A stretch of 64,000 bases of DNA. Origin: Nesterenkonia xinjiangensis. Lineage in GTDB: Bacteria > Actinomycetota > Actinomycetes > Actinomycetales > Micrococcaceae. The position numbers were made by a program, and so were the translations under genes. How positions within the stretch are numbered: the first letter of the stretch is position 1; each line of letters begins with the position of its first letter. Positions 16,624 through 25,370 of this stretch are shown here, piece after piece. The notes beneath the pieces were generated by a model. The model saw only the letters and a list, made by a program, of their open reading frames with translations, made no database searches and was not told the origin of the DNA. The stretch spans positions 1,488,001-1,552,000 of the forward strand of contig NZ_JACCFY010000001.1 of NCBI RefSeq assembly GCF_013410745.1, given 5' to 3'.

Positions 16624-17316
16624 TCACACGCCTGAGGCGACCTCGAACGGCACGCCCAGCCGCCGCCGCAGCTCCTCCACGGTGATCCCGTGGGCCTCGC
16701 GCAGCACCAGCCGGACGCTCCCGTCCGCGCGGCGGTCCAGCAGGAACACCCCGTGGTCCGTGTACACTCGGGTCACGCAGCCCAGCCCCGTCACCGGATA
16801 GGTGCACTCCGGCACCAGCTTCGGGGAGCCGTCCTTGGCGAAGAGCGTCATCATCACGAAGACCTGCTTCGCGCCCGCGGCCAGGTCCATGGCGCCACCG
16901 ACGGCGGGGATCGCCTCCGGGGCCCCGGTGGACCAGTTGGCCAGGTCGCCGGCGGCGGAGACCTGGAAGGCGCCCAGCACACAGACGTCCAGGTGCCCGC
17001 CACGCATCATGGCGAAGGAGTCGGCGTGGTGGAAGTAGCTGGCCCCAGGCAGTTCGGTGACAGGAATCTTCCCGGCGTTGATGAGATCATGGTCCACATC
17101 CTCGCCGTGAGCCTGCGCCCCCATGCCGAGCATGCCGTTCTCGGTGTGCAGGACTACGCCCCTCTCCGGAGTCAGGTGGTCCGCGACCAGGGTGGGCTGC
17201 CCGATGCCGAGATTCACATAGGATCCCGGGGCGATGTCGGAGGCGATGAGCCGGGCGAGGTCGTCCCGGCCCAGGCGGGCCGAGGACTGCGTGCCGGTGG
17301 TCTGCTGCGCGGTCAT
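16624..17316 (-). CDS. pcaJ: 3-oxoadipate CoA-transferase subunit B
   Basis: Beta subunit (230 residues) of the CoA-transferase that activates beta-ketoadipate with succinyl-CoA. The catalytic glutamate is in VLHTENGMLGMG, and VNLGIGQPTLVA near the N-terminus is the CoA-transferase subunit B signature. It overlaps pcaI by four bases (ATGA). A general 3-oxoacid CoA-transferase (ScoB) is the alternative, but the position beside pcaF favours PcaJ. Confidence 0.9.
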   Translation of the reverse strand: MTAQQTTGTQSSARLGRDDLARLIASDIAPGSYVNLGIGQPTLVADHLTPERGVVLHTENGMLGMGAQAHGEDVDHDLINAGKIPVTELPGASYFHHADSFAMMRGGHLDVCVLGAFQVSAAGDLANWSTGAPEAIPAVGGAMDLAAGAKQVFVMMTLFAKDGSPKLVPECTYPVTGLGCVTRVYTDHGVFLLDRRADGSVRLVLREAHGITVEELRRRLGVPFEVASGV

Positions 17317-18008
17317 GCGATCTCCTTCAGGGCGGCCTCGCCGGAGGCGGTCGGGATGACGGTGACGGTGTTCACGTGGATGCCCGGGGTGATCACATGC
17401 TCGGGATCGATGCCGCCCACAGGGACGAGCTCATCCACCTGGACGACGGTGCGGGCCGCGGCTGCGGCCATGACCGGCCCGAAGTTCCGGGCTGTCTTCC
17501 GGTAGACCAGGTTGCCGGCCTCGTCGGCGCGCAGCGCCTTGATGAGCGCGATGTCCCCGGGCAGCGGCTGCTCCAGCACATAGCCGCGTCCGTCGATGAC
17601 GCGGGTCTCCTTGCCCTCAGCCAGAACGGTGCCGTACCCGGTGGGGGTGAAGAATCCCCCGATGCCGGCGCCGGCGGCACGCAATCGCTCGGCCAGGTTC
17701 CCCTGCGGCACGAGCTCCAGCTCGATCTCCCCCGCCCGGTATGCCTCATCGAAGTGCCAGGAGTCTGACTGCCGGGGGAAGGAACAGATCATCTTGGCCA
17801 CGCGGCGCTCCTTGATCAGCAGTGCGAGCCCGGCGTCGGCCTGACCGGCGTTGTTGTTCACCACGGTCAAGTCGCGTGCGCCGGAATCCAGCAGCGCGTC
17901 GATCAGCTCCATCGGCTGCCCCGGGTTGCCGAACCCTCCCAGCAGCACCGTGGATCCGTCCAGCACCTGGCCCACCGCCTCGGCGGCATCCTCCGCGATC
18001 GTGATCAT
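17313..18008 (-). CDS. pcaI: 3-oxoadipate CoA-transferase subunit A
   Basis: Alpha subunit (231 residues) of the CoA-transferase. It has the family glycine motif LLGGFGNPGQP (about 22-32) that binds CoA, and GGFFTPTGYGT around 115-125. GGAGGAGG lies upstream of the ATG at 18008. It is transcribed after pcaF, 59 bases downstream, and overlaps pcaJ. Confidence 0.9.
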   Translation of the reverse strand: MITIAEDAAEAVGQVLDGSTVLLGGFGNPGQPMELIDALLDSGARDLTVVNNNAGQADAGLALLIKERRVAKMICSFPRQSDSWHFDEAYRAGEIELELVPQGNLAERLRAAGAGIGGFFTPTGYGTVLAEGKETRVIDGRGYVLEQPLPGDIALIKALRADEAGNLVYRKTARNFGPVMAAAAARTVVQVDELVPVGGIDPEHVITPGIHVNTVTVIPTASGEAALKEIA

Positions 18009-18040
18009 CCTCGTCCTCCTCCATCAGCGTTCTCCAGCAC

Positions 18041-18088
18041 AGCTCAGTCAGCGCGCTCCAGCACAGCTCAGTCAGCGCGCTCCAGCAC
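18041..18088. repeat. 24-base tandem duplication at the 3' end of pcaF
   Basis: Two exact tandem copies of a 24-base unit (18041-18064 and 18065-18088) that starts AGCTCAGTCAGCGCGCTCCA, with a further partial copy of ten bases just before. The second copy contains the last codons and stop of pcaF, so the first copy duplicates the ERAD-stop end in the pcaF-pcaI gap. It looks like a recent slippage or unequal exchange event. Confidence 0.9.
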
Positions 18089-19288
18089 GACAGCGATCCC
18101 CTGCCCGACGCCGATGCACAGCGCCGCCACGCCCCACCGGACGCCCTCGGCCTGCATACGGCGAGCCAGCGTGGCCAGCACCCGAGTGCCGGAAGCGCCC
18201 AGCGGATGCCCGATGGAGATGGCGCCGCCCCAGGCGTTGACGATCGCCGGGTCATGCTCCGTCCCGAAGCCCCAAGCGTCCAGGCAGGCCAGGGACTGGG
18301 CGGCGAAGGCCTCGTTGAGCTCCACGGCGCCGACGTCGGCCCAGCCGATCCCGGCCCGCGCCAGCGCGCGGCCTGCCGCCTCCACCGGGGCATAGCCGAA
18401 GAACTGCGGTTCATTCGCGGCGGTGCCCCAGCCCGCCATGCGCGCCTGCGGGGCCAGACCCAGCAGTTCGCCGCCGCGGGCGGAGCCCAGCCAGGCGGCC
18501 GAGGCGCCGTCGCTCATGGGTGAGGCGTTGCCGGCGGTCACTGTACCGTCGTCACGCCGAAAGACCGTCTTCAGCCCGGCCAGCGACTCGGGAGTCACGC
18601 CGTCGCGGATGGTCTCGTCCCGGGGAAGGCCCACTCCGGGGACCTCGACGACCATCTCGGCATAGCGACCCTCAGACCAGGCCTGGCCCGCACGGGCGTG
18701 GGATTCGGCGGCGAAGGCGTCCTGCCGTTCACGGCTGATGCCGTGGCGCTCGCGCAGCTGCTCGGTGGCCTCCCCCAGGGAGACGGTCCACTCGGCGGGC
18801 ATCCGGTCGTTCACCAGCCGCCAGCCCAGAGTGGTGTTGACGGCTTCGAGGTTCTTCAGCGGAAAGGGCCGGTCCGTCTTGGGCAGCACCCACGGCGCCC
18901 GGGACATGGACTCCACGCCACCGGTGAGCACGACGTCAGTCTCCCCCAGCGCGATCTGCCGCGCACCGGAGATCGCCGCGTCCAGCGAGGAGCCGCACAG
19001 CCGATTGACGGTGCTGGCCGGCACCTCCACAGGGAGACCCGCCAACAGCCACGCCATGCGGGCGACGTTGCGGTTCTCCTCCCCCGCGCCGTTGGCGTTT
19101 CCCAGGATCACCTCGCCCACGACATCTCCGGCCGCGGCAGGATCGAGCTTCGGAGCCCGGCCTACCAGAGCACTGATGACCAACTGCGCGAGGTCATCGG
19201 GACGCTGCCCGGCCAGGGCTCCGCCGACCTTGCCGAAGGGCGTCCGCACGCCGTCGTAGACGAAGACATCCTTCATGACGTCCTCCAT
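18068..19288 (-). CDS. pcaF: 3-oxoadipyl-CoA thiolase
   Basis: Thiolase of 406 residues that cleaves 3-oxoadipyl-CoA into succinyl-CoA and acetyl-CoA. Catalytic residues are visible: Cys in VNRLCGSSLDAA, His in SIGHPLGASG and the C-terminal Cys in LCIGVGQG (the usual glycine triplet CIGGGQG has one Gly replaced by Val). The N-terminus KDVFVYDGVRTPFGKVGG fits PcaF. Starts at 19288 and 19276 both have acceptable ribosome sites; the shorter one begins MKDVF. It heads pcaFIJ and is divergent from the IclR regulator at 19402. Confidence 0.92.
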   Translation of the reverse strand: MEDVMKDVFVYDGVRTPFGKVGGALAGQRPDDLAQLVISALVGRAPKLDPAAAGDVVGEVILGNANGAGEENRNVARMAWLLAGLPVEVPASTVNRLCGSSLDAAISGARQIALGETDVVLTGGVESMSRAPWVLPKTDRPFPLKNLEAVNTTLGWRLVNDRMPAEWTVSLGEATEQLRERHGISRERQDAFAAESHARAGQAWSEGRYAEMVVEVPGVGLPRDETIRDGVTPESLAGLKTVFRRDDGTVTAGNASPMSDGASAAWLGSARGGELLGLAPQARMAGWGTAANEPQFFGYAPVEAAGRALARAGIGWADVGAVELNEAFAAQSLACLDAWGFGTEHDPAIVNAWGGAISIGHPLGASGTRVLATLARRMQAEGVRWGVAALCIGVGQGIAVVLERAD

Positions 19289-19323
19289 GAGAGCTCCTGC
19301 CCGCGTCCACCCATCTTCGAATG

Positions 19324-19367
19324 TTCGCTATGCGTACTTGTGTTCGCTATACGTTGCTAGCATAGCG
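19324..19367. promoter_or_regulatory. Three-repeat operator between pcaF and the IclR regulator
   Basis: TTCGCTATGC at 19324-19333 and TTCGCTATAC at 19343-19352 are direct repeats 19 bases apart. GCATAGCG at 19360-19367 is an inverted copy of the same half-site. A palindrome plus one additional direct repeat is the arrangement known for PcaU/PcaR-type IclR regulators in other bacteria. The site fills the divergent pcaF/regulator promoter region, so it is a strong candidate for control of pcaFIJ and autoregulation. Confidence 0.6.
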
Positions 19368-19401
19368 GCGGCACACGCACTGGACCAGCCCTGAGCGGAA
19401 A

Positions 19402-20268
19402 ATGGACAGCGAGATTCTCGATACGCTCAGAATCATGGAAGACGACCGCGCAATGTCCCCGACCTCCTCGGAATCCCCTGACAAGGAGGAGTTCGTCAGG
19501 TCGCTGGCCAACGGGCTCAAAGTGCTCGAGTCCTTCGCCGAGGCCGAGGACCCGATGACGCTCTCCGACGTCGCCCGGCGCACCGGGCTCTCCCGGGCTG
19601 CCGCCCGGCGCATGCTCAAGACGTTGGTCCATCTGGACTACGCCAGCACCGACGGCCGGCTCTTCGTGCTCACACCGAAGGTGCTCAGTCTCGGCGTCGG
19701 CTTCTGGTCCGGCAACGGGCTGCACGACGTGCTGCAGCCGCTGCTGCGCACCCTGGCCTCCGAGCTGAACGAATCATGCTCAGCCTCGGTGCTGGTGGGT
19801 GAGGAGATCGTCTACATCGCGCGGGCGCACACCCGCCGCATCATGCGCATGGACCTCGACGTCGGCACGCGCCTGCCGGCCTTCGCCACCTCCATGGGTC
19901 GCGTGCTCCTCGGAGGCATGGACGAGGACGCACGACGCCGACTCCTCGACCACGCGGAACGGCCCCAGCTCACCCCCGTCACCCGCACCGAGGTCGACGA
20001 GCTTCTGGAGATCATCAGCACGGCCCAGCGGGCAGGATGGACTCTCGTCGACCAGGAGCTCGAGACCGGGCTGCGCTCGGTCTCCGCCCCGGTGATCCAT
20101 CCGGAACGAGGCGTGGTCGCGGCGATCAACGTGTCAGTCTCCGCGGGGCTGGAGACGCCTGAGCAGACGCGCGACCGCGTCCTGCCTCCCCTGCGGCGTG
20201 CCGCGGAGGAGGCAGGACGCTCAGTCGCCGTCTGGGAACGCAGCACGGGGCGCCCCGTGCGCGACTAG
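19402..20268 (+). CDS. IclR-family regulator, PcaR-like
   Basis: Regulator of 288 residues with an N-terminal helix-turn-helix (EFVRSLANGLKVLESF... LSDVARRTGLSRAAARRMLKTL, about 30-85) and the IclR effector domain (about 100-275; SMGRVLLGGM, ELETGLRSVSAPVIHP). Sequence and position match the PcaR/PcaU branch that activates beta-ketoadipate genes in response to beta-ketoadipate. Starts at 19402, 19435 and 19453 are possible; none has a strong ribosome site, and the family begins near the DKEEFVRSLANG segment. Divergent from pcaF. Confidence 0.87.
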   Translation: MDSEILDTLRIMEDDRAMSPTSSESPDKEEFVRSLANGLKVLESFAEAEDPMTLSDVARRTGLSRAAARRMLKTLVHLDYASTDGRLFVLTPKVLSLGVGFWSGNGLHDVLQPLLRTLASELNESCSASVLVGEEIVYIARAHTRRIMRMDLDVGTRLPAFATSMGRVLLGGMDEDARRRLLDHAERPQLTPVTRTEVDELLEIISTAQRAGWTLVDQELETGLRSVSAPVIHPERGVVAAINVSVSAGLETPEQTRDRVLPPLRRAAEEAGRSVAVWERSTGRPVRD

Positions 20269-20287
20269 GCCCGGGCACCAGGCCCGG

Positions 20288-21475
20288 TCACCCCACTTCG
20301 CCGGTCACCCCGTCCTGCCGGGCAGCCTCGATCACAGCGGCCGCCACGTCCGCTGCCACACGCTCGTCAAGCGGCGAGGGCACGATGTAGTCGGGGCTGA
20401 GGTCCTCCCCCACGGTGTCGGCGATCGCGGTGGCCGCGGCGACCTTCATCGCCGAGGTGATCCGTCGGGCACCAGCGTCGAGCGCCCCGCGGAAGATCCC
20501 GGGAAAGGCCAGCACATTGTTGATCTGGTTCGGGAAGTCGGAACGCCCAGTGGCGACGACGGCGGCATGCCGGGCGGCGACCTCGGGCATGATCTCCGGG
20601 TCGGGGTTGGACAGGGCGAAGACGATGGAGTCCGGCGCCATCCGCGCCACCGCCTCCTCCGGGACCTTCGACGAGGACACCCCGACGAACACGTCGGCCC
20701 CGTCGAGCGCCTCCGAGATCCCCCCGATGACGCTCTCCCGGTTCGTGAAACCGGCCACCCGGGCCTTCACGGCGTTGAGGTCGTCGCGATCCCGGTGGAC
20801 GGTCCCCTGCGAGTCGGTGAGGATGATGTCGCCGATCCCTGCCTCGTGCAGGATGTCGGCCACCGCGATGCCGGCCGCTCCGGCTCCGGCGATGACCACC
20901 CGCGTGTCGGCGAAGCTGCGCCCGGTGAGCCGAGCGGCGTTGGTCAGCGCGGCGAGCACCACCACGGCGGTGCCGTGCTGGTCATCATGCATCACCGGGC
21001 AGTCGAGGGCCTCGATGAGCTTCTGCTCCAGCTCGAAGCAGCGCGGAGCGACCACATCCTCGAGGTTGACGGCCCCGAAGCTGGGCCGCAGCCGGACCAT
21101 GGTCTCCACGATCTCGTCCACGTCGGTGGTGTCGATGACCAGCGGAATCGAGTTCAGCCCGCCGAACTCCCGGAAGAGCGCGGACTTGCCCTCCATGACC
21201 GGCAGCGAGGCGGCGGCCCCGATGTTCCCCAGCCCCAGCACGGCGGTGCCGTCGGAGAGCACCACGACGAGCCGGGAGGCCCAGGTGTGGGTGGCGTGTG
21301 CGGCGGGGTCCTCGTGGATCGCCCGGGAGACCTTGGCGACCCCGGGGGTGTACGCGATGGACAGCGCCCGCTTCGAATCCAGCAGCATGGTGGTCTCGAC
21401 GGTGAGCTTGCCGCCCTCGTGGGAGGTGAAGACCTCGTCGTCGGTGATGGGCGCGGTCGTGTCGGTGGTGGACAT
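20288..21475 (-). CDS. Malic enzyme (short NAD(P)-dependent type)
   Basis: Oxidative decarboxylation of malate to pyruvate, cytoplasmic, 395 residues. The malic N-domain carries SIAYTPGVAKVSRAI (active-site Tyr) and LGLGNIGAAASLPVMEGK. MHDDQHGTA is the metal-binding signature. The NAD-binding domain starts VVIAGAGAAGIAVADIL. The protein lacks the C-terminal phosphotransacetylase-like domain of long forms. Placed next to the pca genes, it could drain C4 acids formed from aromatics to pyruvate. NAD versus NADP use cannot be decided here. Confidence 0.9.
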   Translation of the reverse strand: MSTTDTTAPITDDEVFTSHEGGKLTVETTMLLDSKRALSIAYTPGVAKVSRAIHEDPAAHATHTWASRLVVVLSDGTAVLGLGNIGAAASLPVMEGKSALFREFGGLNSIPLVIDTTDVDEIVETMVRLRPSFGAVNLEDVVAPRCFELEQKLIEALDCPVMHDDQHGTAVVVLAALTNAARLTGRSFADTRVVIAGAGAAGIAVADILHEAGIGDIILTDSQGTVHRDRDDLNAVKARVAGFTNRESVIGGISEALDGADVFVGVSSSKVPEEAVARMAPDSIVFALSNPDPEIMPEVAARHAAVVATGRSDFPNQINNVLAFPGIFRGALDAGARRITSAMKVAAATAIADTVGEDLSPDYIVPSPLDERVAADVAAAVIEAARQDGVTGEVG

Positions 21476-21805
21476 CAGTGGTGACTCCTGGAAAGCGTCT
21501 GATCAGGTCGGCACGGCGCATCGCGGATCCCGCGGGAGCGTCCACACGTCGTCGGGTGGACCGTGCGCTCCGGCCGTTCGCTGCAGTGCGCGCCGAGGTC
21601 ATCGGCATCTGCACCGTCGCAGTGGTCAGTACTTTCTTTAGACCGTGCAGGCCAGGGTACGGCACGCCGGCGTCGGCACGTGAGCGTCGGTCCATCCAGT
21701 GGACGTCCAGCGCACATCTCTGACAGGGGCGCCCCCTGTCCGGCGACGCATGTGCGCGGCCGACCGACCTGGTCACCTCGAGCCCTCCCGTCTACTCTTC
21801 GATCC
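21476..21805. other. Intergenic stretch without a recognisable gene
   Basis: The 330 bases between the divergent malic enzyme and a small membrane protein gene hold no frame with coding character and no clear hairpin. They presumably carry the two promoters, but I cannot place them with confidence. Confidence 0.5.
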
Positions 21806-22159
21806 ATGACGATCTCACCTGACAGCGGCCGGCGACGGCTCTCCGCCGCCGAGCTCGACGGCGATGCGGCCAGGATGGCCCGGCGTCGCCGGAGGTCGGG
21901 GGTCGGAGTCGGCGTGGTGCTCTCTCTGCTGGTGGGCTATCCGGTGTTCCACATGCACTTCCTGGCGCTGGTCAGCTACGGGATGGGCCGCCCGTGGGGC
22001 GGCTGGCTCCTGGGCGCGTTCCTGCTGGCCTGCCTGCCGGCCACCTCCGCGGTGACGGTGGGCACCGGCAGTCTGCGTCGTGGTCTTCTGCACGGGCTCT
22101 GGACCGGCGCGACGATCTCTGTGCTGGCGGTGGGAGGACTCATCCTGGTGATCGGCTGA
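21806..22159 (+). CDS. Small membrane protein, unknown function
   Basis: Protein of 117 residues with an Arg-rich N-terminal segment (about 10-32) followed by three hydrophobic helices. The stretch ACLPATSAVTVGTGSLRRGLLHGLWTG is similar in pattern to ACVPAAFGLLIATGQFWRSLTHALWIG in the protein at 25675-26136, so the two may be diverged paralogues. No catalytic motif is seen. The ATG at 21806 is the first codon after which the composition is typical for the genome. Confidence 0.6.
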   Translation: MTISPDSGRRRLSAAELDGDAARMARRRRRSGVGVGVVLSLLVGYPVFHMHFLALVSYGMGRPWGGWLLGAFLLACLPATSAVTVGTGSLRRGLLHGLWTGATISVLAVGGLILVIG

Positions 22160-22229
22160 CCGCCACCCCCGCCCCAGGCCCACCCGAAAGAATGCATGTT
22201 TCTCAGCACGTCAGGTCTTCGCCAGATCG

Positions 22230-23321
22230 ATGTCCGGCTCTGCTACGTTGATCACAATGCCTGCCTCAGACACCCAGCCGCCGCAGGGCATCGATGGTGC
22301 CCGCGCCGCGGCTGACGCCCCTGTCCGTCGACGCCGTCCGACCGGCGCCGACGTCGCCGCGCGCGCCAACGTCTCCCGCGCCACCGTCAGCTTCGTGCTG
22401 AACAACACCCCCGGCCAGACCATCTCCGAGGAGACCCGGCGCGGCGTGCTCAACGCCGCGGAGGAGCTCGGCTACCACCCCAACCGGAATGCCAAGTCTC
22501 TGGCCTCGGGAAAGTCCACGAATCTGGTGTGCGTGGTGCCGCGCACACAGCTGGGCGAGCCGGCCACCGCACTGATCGGCATGCTCACCGCCGAGCTGAG
22601 TCGACGCGGCTACTCCATGGCGGTGCACTTCGAGTCCTCGGACCACGGCGCGCTCACCGCACTGGTCCAGGACCTCGCCCCGCAGATGATCTTTCCGCTC
22701 TTCGGAGCCTTGCCGGGGTGGATCGATGAGGAGGCCGCCGACGGCACCACGCTGATGGCGGCCACCCAGCTGCCTGCGAACACTCGCGACGCCGGCGCCG
22801 CCGCCCAGGTGGAGCACCTGGCGCGGGCCGGCCACTCCCGTATCGGCTATGTGGGTACGGCCAGCCCGGTCGCCGGCGAGATCTCCGCATGGCGTGCCGC
22901 CACGGCCGAACGCATCGCCGAGGGACTCGGGCTGCAGATTCCGGTGGTGACCTCCGTCGCCGTCGACGGCTCCGACGCGGTCGAGGCGGTCCGCAAGGCC
23001 CGCGAGGCTGGTGTGACGGCGCTCTGCGCCTTCAGCGACAACATCGCGATCATGCTGATGGCCACGCTGCAGGACGAAGGCATCGCCTGCCCCGAGGACA
23101 TCGCCATCGTCGGCTATGACGACGTCTCGTTGGCCGAGTGGTCCCGTCCGCGACTGACCACGGTCCACTGGGACGAGTCGGTGATCGCCTCGCTGATCGC
23201 CGACGCCGTCATCGCGGCCGTCGACGACGCCCCACAGCGCCCCGCCGCCGAGCAGATCGCCTCCGGCGACGATGTGGTGATGATCGGCAAGGCCGAGGTC
23301 ATCGTGCGCGAGTCCGCCTGA
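22230..23321 (+). CDS. LacI-family transcriptional regulator
   Basis: Repressor-type protein of up to 363 residues. The N-terminal LacI helix-turn-helix and hinge are clear (TGADVAARANVSRATVSFVL, then ISEETRRGVLNAAEELGYHPN at about 60-85). The periplasmic-binding-protein-like ligand domain follows (RIGYVG, AIVGYDDVSLAEWSRPRLTTV). The ATG at 22230 and that at 22257 are both possible and neither has a good ribosome site. The effector is unknown. It precedes a pyroglutamyl peptidase gene by 12 bases and is probably co-transcribed with it. Confidence 0.88.
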   Translation: MSGSATLITMPASDTQPPQGIDGARAAADAPVRRRRPTGADVAARANVSRATVSFVLNNTPGQTISEETRRGVLNAAEELGYHPNRNAKSLASGKSTNLVCVVPRTQLGEPATALIGMLTAELSRRGYSMAVHFESSDHGALTALVQDLAPQMIFPLFGALPGWIDEEAADGTTLMAATQLPANTRDAGAAAQVEHLARAGHSRIGYVGTASPVAGEISAWRAATAERIAEGLGLQIPVVTSVAVDGSDAVEAVRKAREAGVTALCAFSDNIAIMLMATLQDEGIACPEDIAIVGYDDVSLAEWSRPRLTTVHWDESVIASLIADAVIAAVDDAPQRPAAEQIASGDDVVMIGKAEVIVRESA

Positions 23322-23333
23322 AGCCCTGAACCC

Positions 23334-24038
23334 ATGAGTGCCGGACCTCTGGACAACCGGCCCGCGAGCGGGGCACCGCTGGTGCTCCTCACCGGTTTCG
23401 AACCCTTCGGCGGGATGGACCACAATCCCTCCTGGGACGTGGTCACCGCAGTAGCCGCACGCGCCGCAGCAGGTCAGTCCTCCCTCCCGGGAGCGCCCGA
23501 GGTCCGCCCGCTGTGCCTGCCGGTGGCCTTTGGTCAGGCGCCTCGGCTGCTCGACGAGGCGGTGGAGGCCGCCGTCGTCGAGGGCAGGCCCCCGGCCGCC
23601 GTCCTCGCCCTGGGTCTGGCTGCCGGAACCGACGTGGTGCGGCTGGAACGGGTGGGGGTGAATCTGCGCGATGCGCGGATCCCCGACAACGCCGGCGCCC
23701 AGCCGGCCGATGAGCCCGTGGTCGAGGGCGGCGACGGCGCGCTGTTCTCCACTCTGCGGCTCAAGGCCGCCCACACACGGATCAGCGCGGCGAACATCCC
23801 GGTGCAGCTCTCGCTGAGCGCCGGAAGCTTCGTCTGCAACGACGTCCTCTACTCCCTCCTGCACGGTCTGCGGGTGCGCGGCCTGGAGATCCCTGGAGGG
23901 TTCGTCCATGTCCCTGACCTGCGGGACCCGCTGGCTCCGGTGCGCCTGGAGGGGGCGGTGGAGGCCGTGGAGATCCTGCTGGAGGAGGCGCTGCACGGCG
24001 GCGCCGACGTGGCGACCCCCGGCGGGACTCTGCACTGA
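23334..24038 (+). CDS. pcp: Pyroglutamyl-peptidase I
   Basis: Cytoplasmic cysteine peptidase (C15, 234 residues) that removes N-terminal pyroglutamate from peptides. The family start motif LLTGFEPFGGMDHNPSW is present. The catalytic triad can be placed: Glu in RLERVGVN, Cys in SFVCNDVLYSLL and His in GGFVHVPDLRDP. The C-terminus is slightly longer than usual. It lies 12 bases behind the LacI-type gene. Confidence 0.9.
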   Translation: MSAGPLDNRPASGAPLVLLTGFEPFGGMDHNPSWDVVTAVAARAAAGQSSLPGAPEVRPLCLPVAFGQAPRLLDEAVEAAVVEGRPPAAVLALGLAAGTDVVRLERVGVNLRDARIPDNAGAQPADEPVVEGGDGALFSTLRLKAAHTRISAANIPVQLSLSAGSFVCNDVLYSLLHGLRVRGLEIPGGFVHVPDLRDPLAPVRLEGAVEAVEILLEEALHGGADVATPGGTLH

Positions 24039-24133
24039 GCCGGGCGGAGACGCCACCCCTGGGGGATGTCACCGCCGGAGCCTACTGTGGGACCACGTCC
24101 TCATGACCCGATACGGACCAGCAGGAGGCCCCG

Positions 24134-25309
24134 ATGCACACTCCCGAGCACACTCTGAGCACCAGCACCCGCGAGGGTCGCTTCGTCGTCGTCTTCGACA
24201 CCGCCGACCTCCACGTCCGGGATCAGGAAGCCCCGGGTCTGCTCCGCGCAGAGGGTCTCTCCACCGACACCTACTTCTCCCGACTGGGCATCGCCGTGGT
24301 CGACGGGGAGGACGAACGCCTGGAGGCCTTCCGGAGCCGCTGCCGGGATCGCCGCCGTCCCGTCCGGGTGCTGCCCGAACGGATCTACCACGTGCTGGGT
24401 CCCGCGACGCCGGCCCGGCCTGCCGAGCATTCAGGCTCTTTCACCGACACCGCGGACCTGACCTGGGGCCTGCAGGCGGTGCGCGCCGTCGAGTCGGGGC
24501 ACACCGGGGCCGGGGTCCGGGTGGCGGTGTTGGACACCGGCTTCGACCTCGAGCACCCCGACTTCACCGATCGCGGCGTGACCGCCGAGTCCTTCATCGA
24601 GGGTGAGACCGCCCAGGACGGCCACGGGCACGGCACCCACTGCATCGGCACCGTGGGCGGTCCGCGCAGCCGCGAGGCCGGCCCGGGCTACGGTGTGGCG
24701 CCGGAGGCGGAGATCTTCTCCGGGAAGGTGCTCGGCGACGACGGCTCAGGCTCCGACACCTCCATCCTGGCCGGGATCGACTGGGCCCTGCGCCATGACT
24801 GCGACCTGATCTCGATGTCCCTGGGCGCTGACATCCCGGAGGTGCACCCGCCCTACGTGGCCGCCGGGCGGCGTGCCCTGGAACAGGGCGCGCTGATCAT
24901 CGCCGCAGCGGGCAACAACGCACGGCGCAGCGCCGGGGAGGACGGGTTCGTCGGAGCGCCGGCGAACAGCCCCTTCGTCATGGCTGTGGGTGCCCTGGAC
25001 TCGGAGCTGGGGGTCGCGGACTTCTCGGCCCGCACGCTGCCGGGACGGGGCGGACAGGTCGACGTCGCCGCCCCGGGGGTGGATGTGCTCTCCTCCTGGA
25101 TCGGGGACGAGCAGCACCGGACCATCAGCGGGACCTCCATGGCCACGCCTCATGTCGCAGGTGTCGCCGCGCTCCTCGCCGAGGCCACCGGCTTCCGGTC
25201 GCGTGAACTGTGGGCCGAGATCGTCCAGGAGGCGGTGCGGCTGGAGCAGCCCTCCGTCGACGTCGGATCAGGGCTCTCCGTGGCGCCGCCGGCAGACGAT
25301 GCCGGCTGA
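24134..25309 (+). CDS. Subtilisin-family serine peptidase without signal peptide
   Basis: S8 peptidase of 391 residues. The triad is visible at D134 (VAVLDTGFD), H166 (GHGTHCIGT) and S335 (SGTSMATPHVAG), with oxyanion N261 (AAAGNN). Residues 1-90 form an N-terminal domain starting GRFVVVFDTADL that resembles an inhibitor/propeptide fold. There is no signal peptide or membrane helix, so it probably works in the cytoplasm, unlike secreted subtilisins. A small gene 61 bases downstream encodes a possible partner. GAGG-type ribosome site just before the ATG. Confidence 0.85.
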   Translation: MHTPEHTLSTSTREGRFVVVFDTADLHVRDQEAPGLLRAEGLSTDTYFSRLGIAVVDGEDERLEAFRSRCRDRRRPVRVLPERIYHVLGPATPARPAEHSGSFTDTADLTWGLQAVRAVESGHTGAGVRVAVLDTGFDLEHPDFTDRGVTAESFIEGETAQDGHGHGTHCIGTVGGPRSREAGPGYGVAPEAEIFSGKVLGDDGSGSDTSILAGIDWALRHDCDLISMSLGADIPEVHPPYVAAGRRALEQGALIIAAAGNNARRSAGEDGFVGAPANSPFVMAVGALDSELGVADFSARTLPGRGGQVDVAAPGVDVLSSWIGDEQHRTISGTSMATPHVAGVAALLAEATGFRSRELWAEIVQEAVRLEQPSVDVGSGLSVAPPADDAG

Positions 25310-25370
25310 CCCGGGACAGACCGGGGAGCAGGCCTGTCTGCATTCCGGGTCGGAGGACTACCCTGGCGGC

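Noticed and set aside
18031-18088. CRISPR-like array
   Set aside because: The repeat is a contiguous tandem duplication of coding sequence with no spacers.
20198-21641. Long plus-strand open frames opposite the malic enzyme gene
   Set aside because: The minus strand encodes a full malic enzyme with all motifs; the plus frames lack any family-like sequence.
22266-24056. Minus-strand open frame of 596 codons across the LacI and pcp genes
   Set aside because: Both plus-strand genes have complete family motifs; the antisense product is Gly/Arg/His-rich and unlike any protein family.
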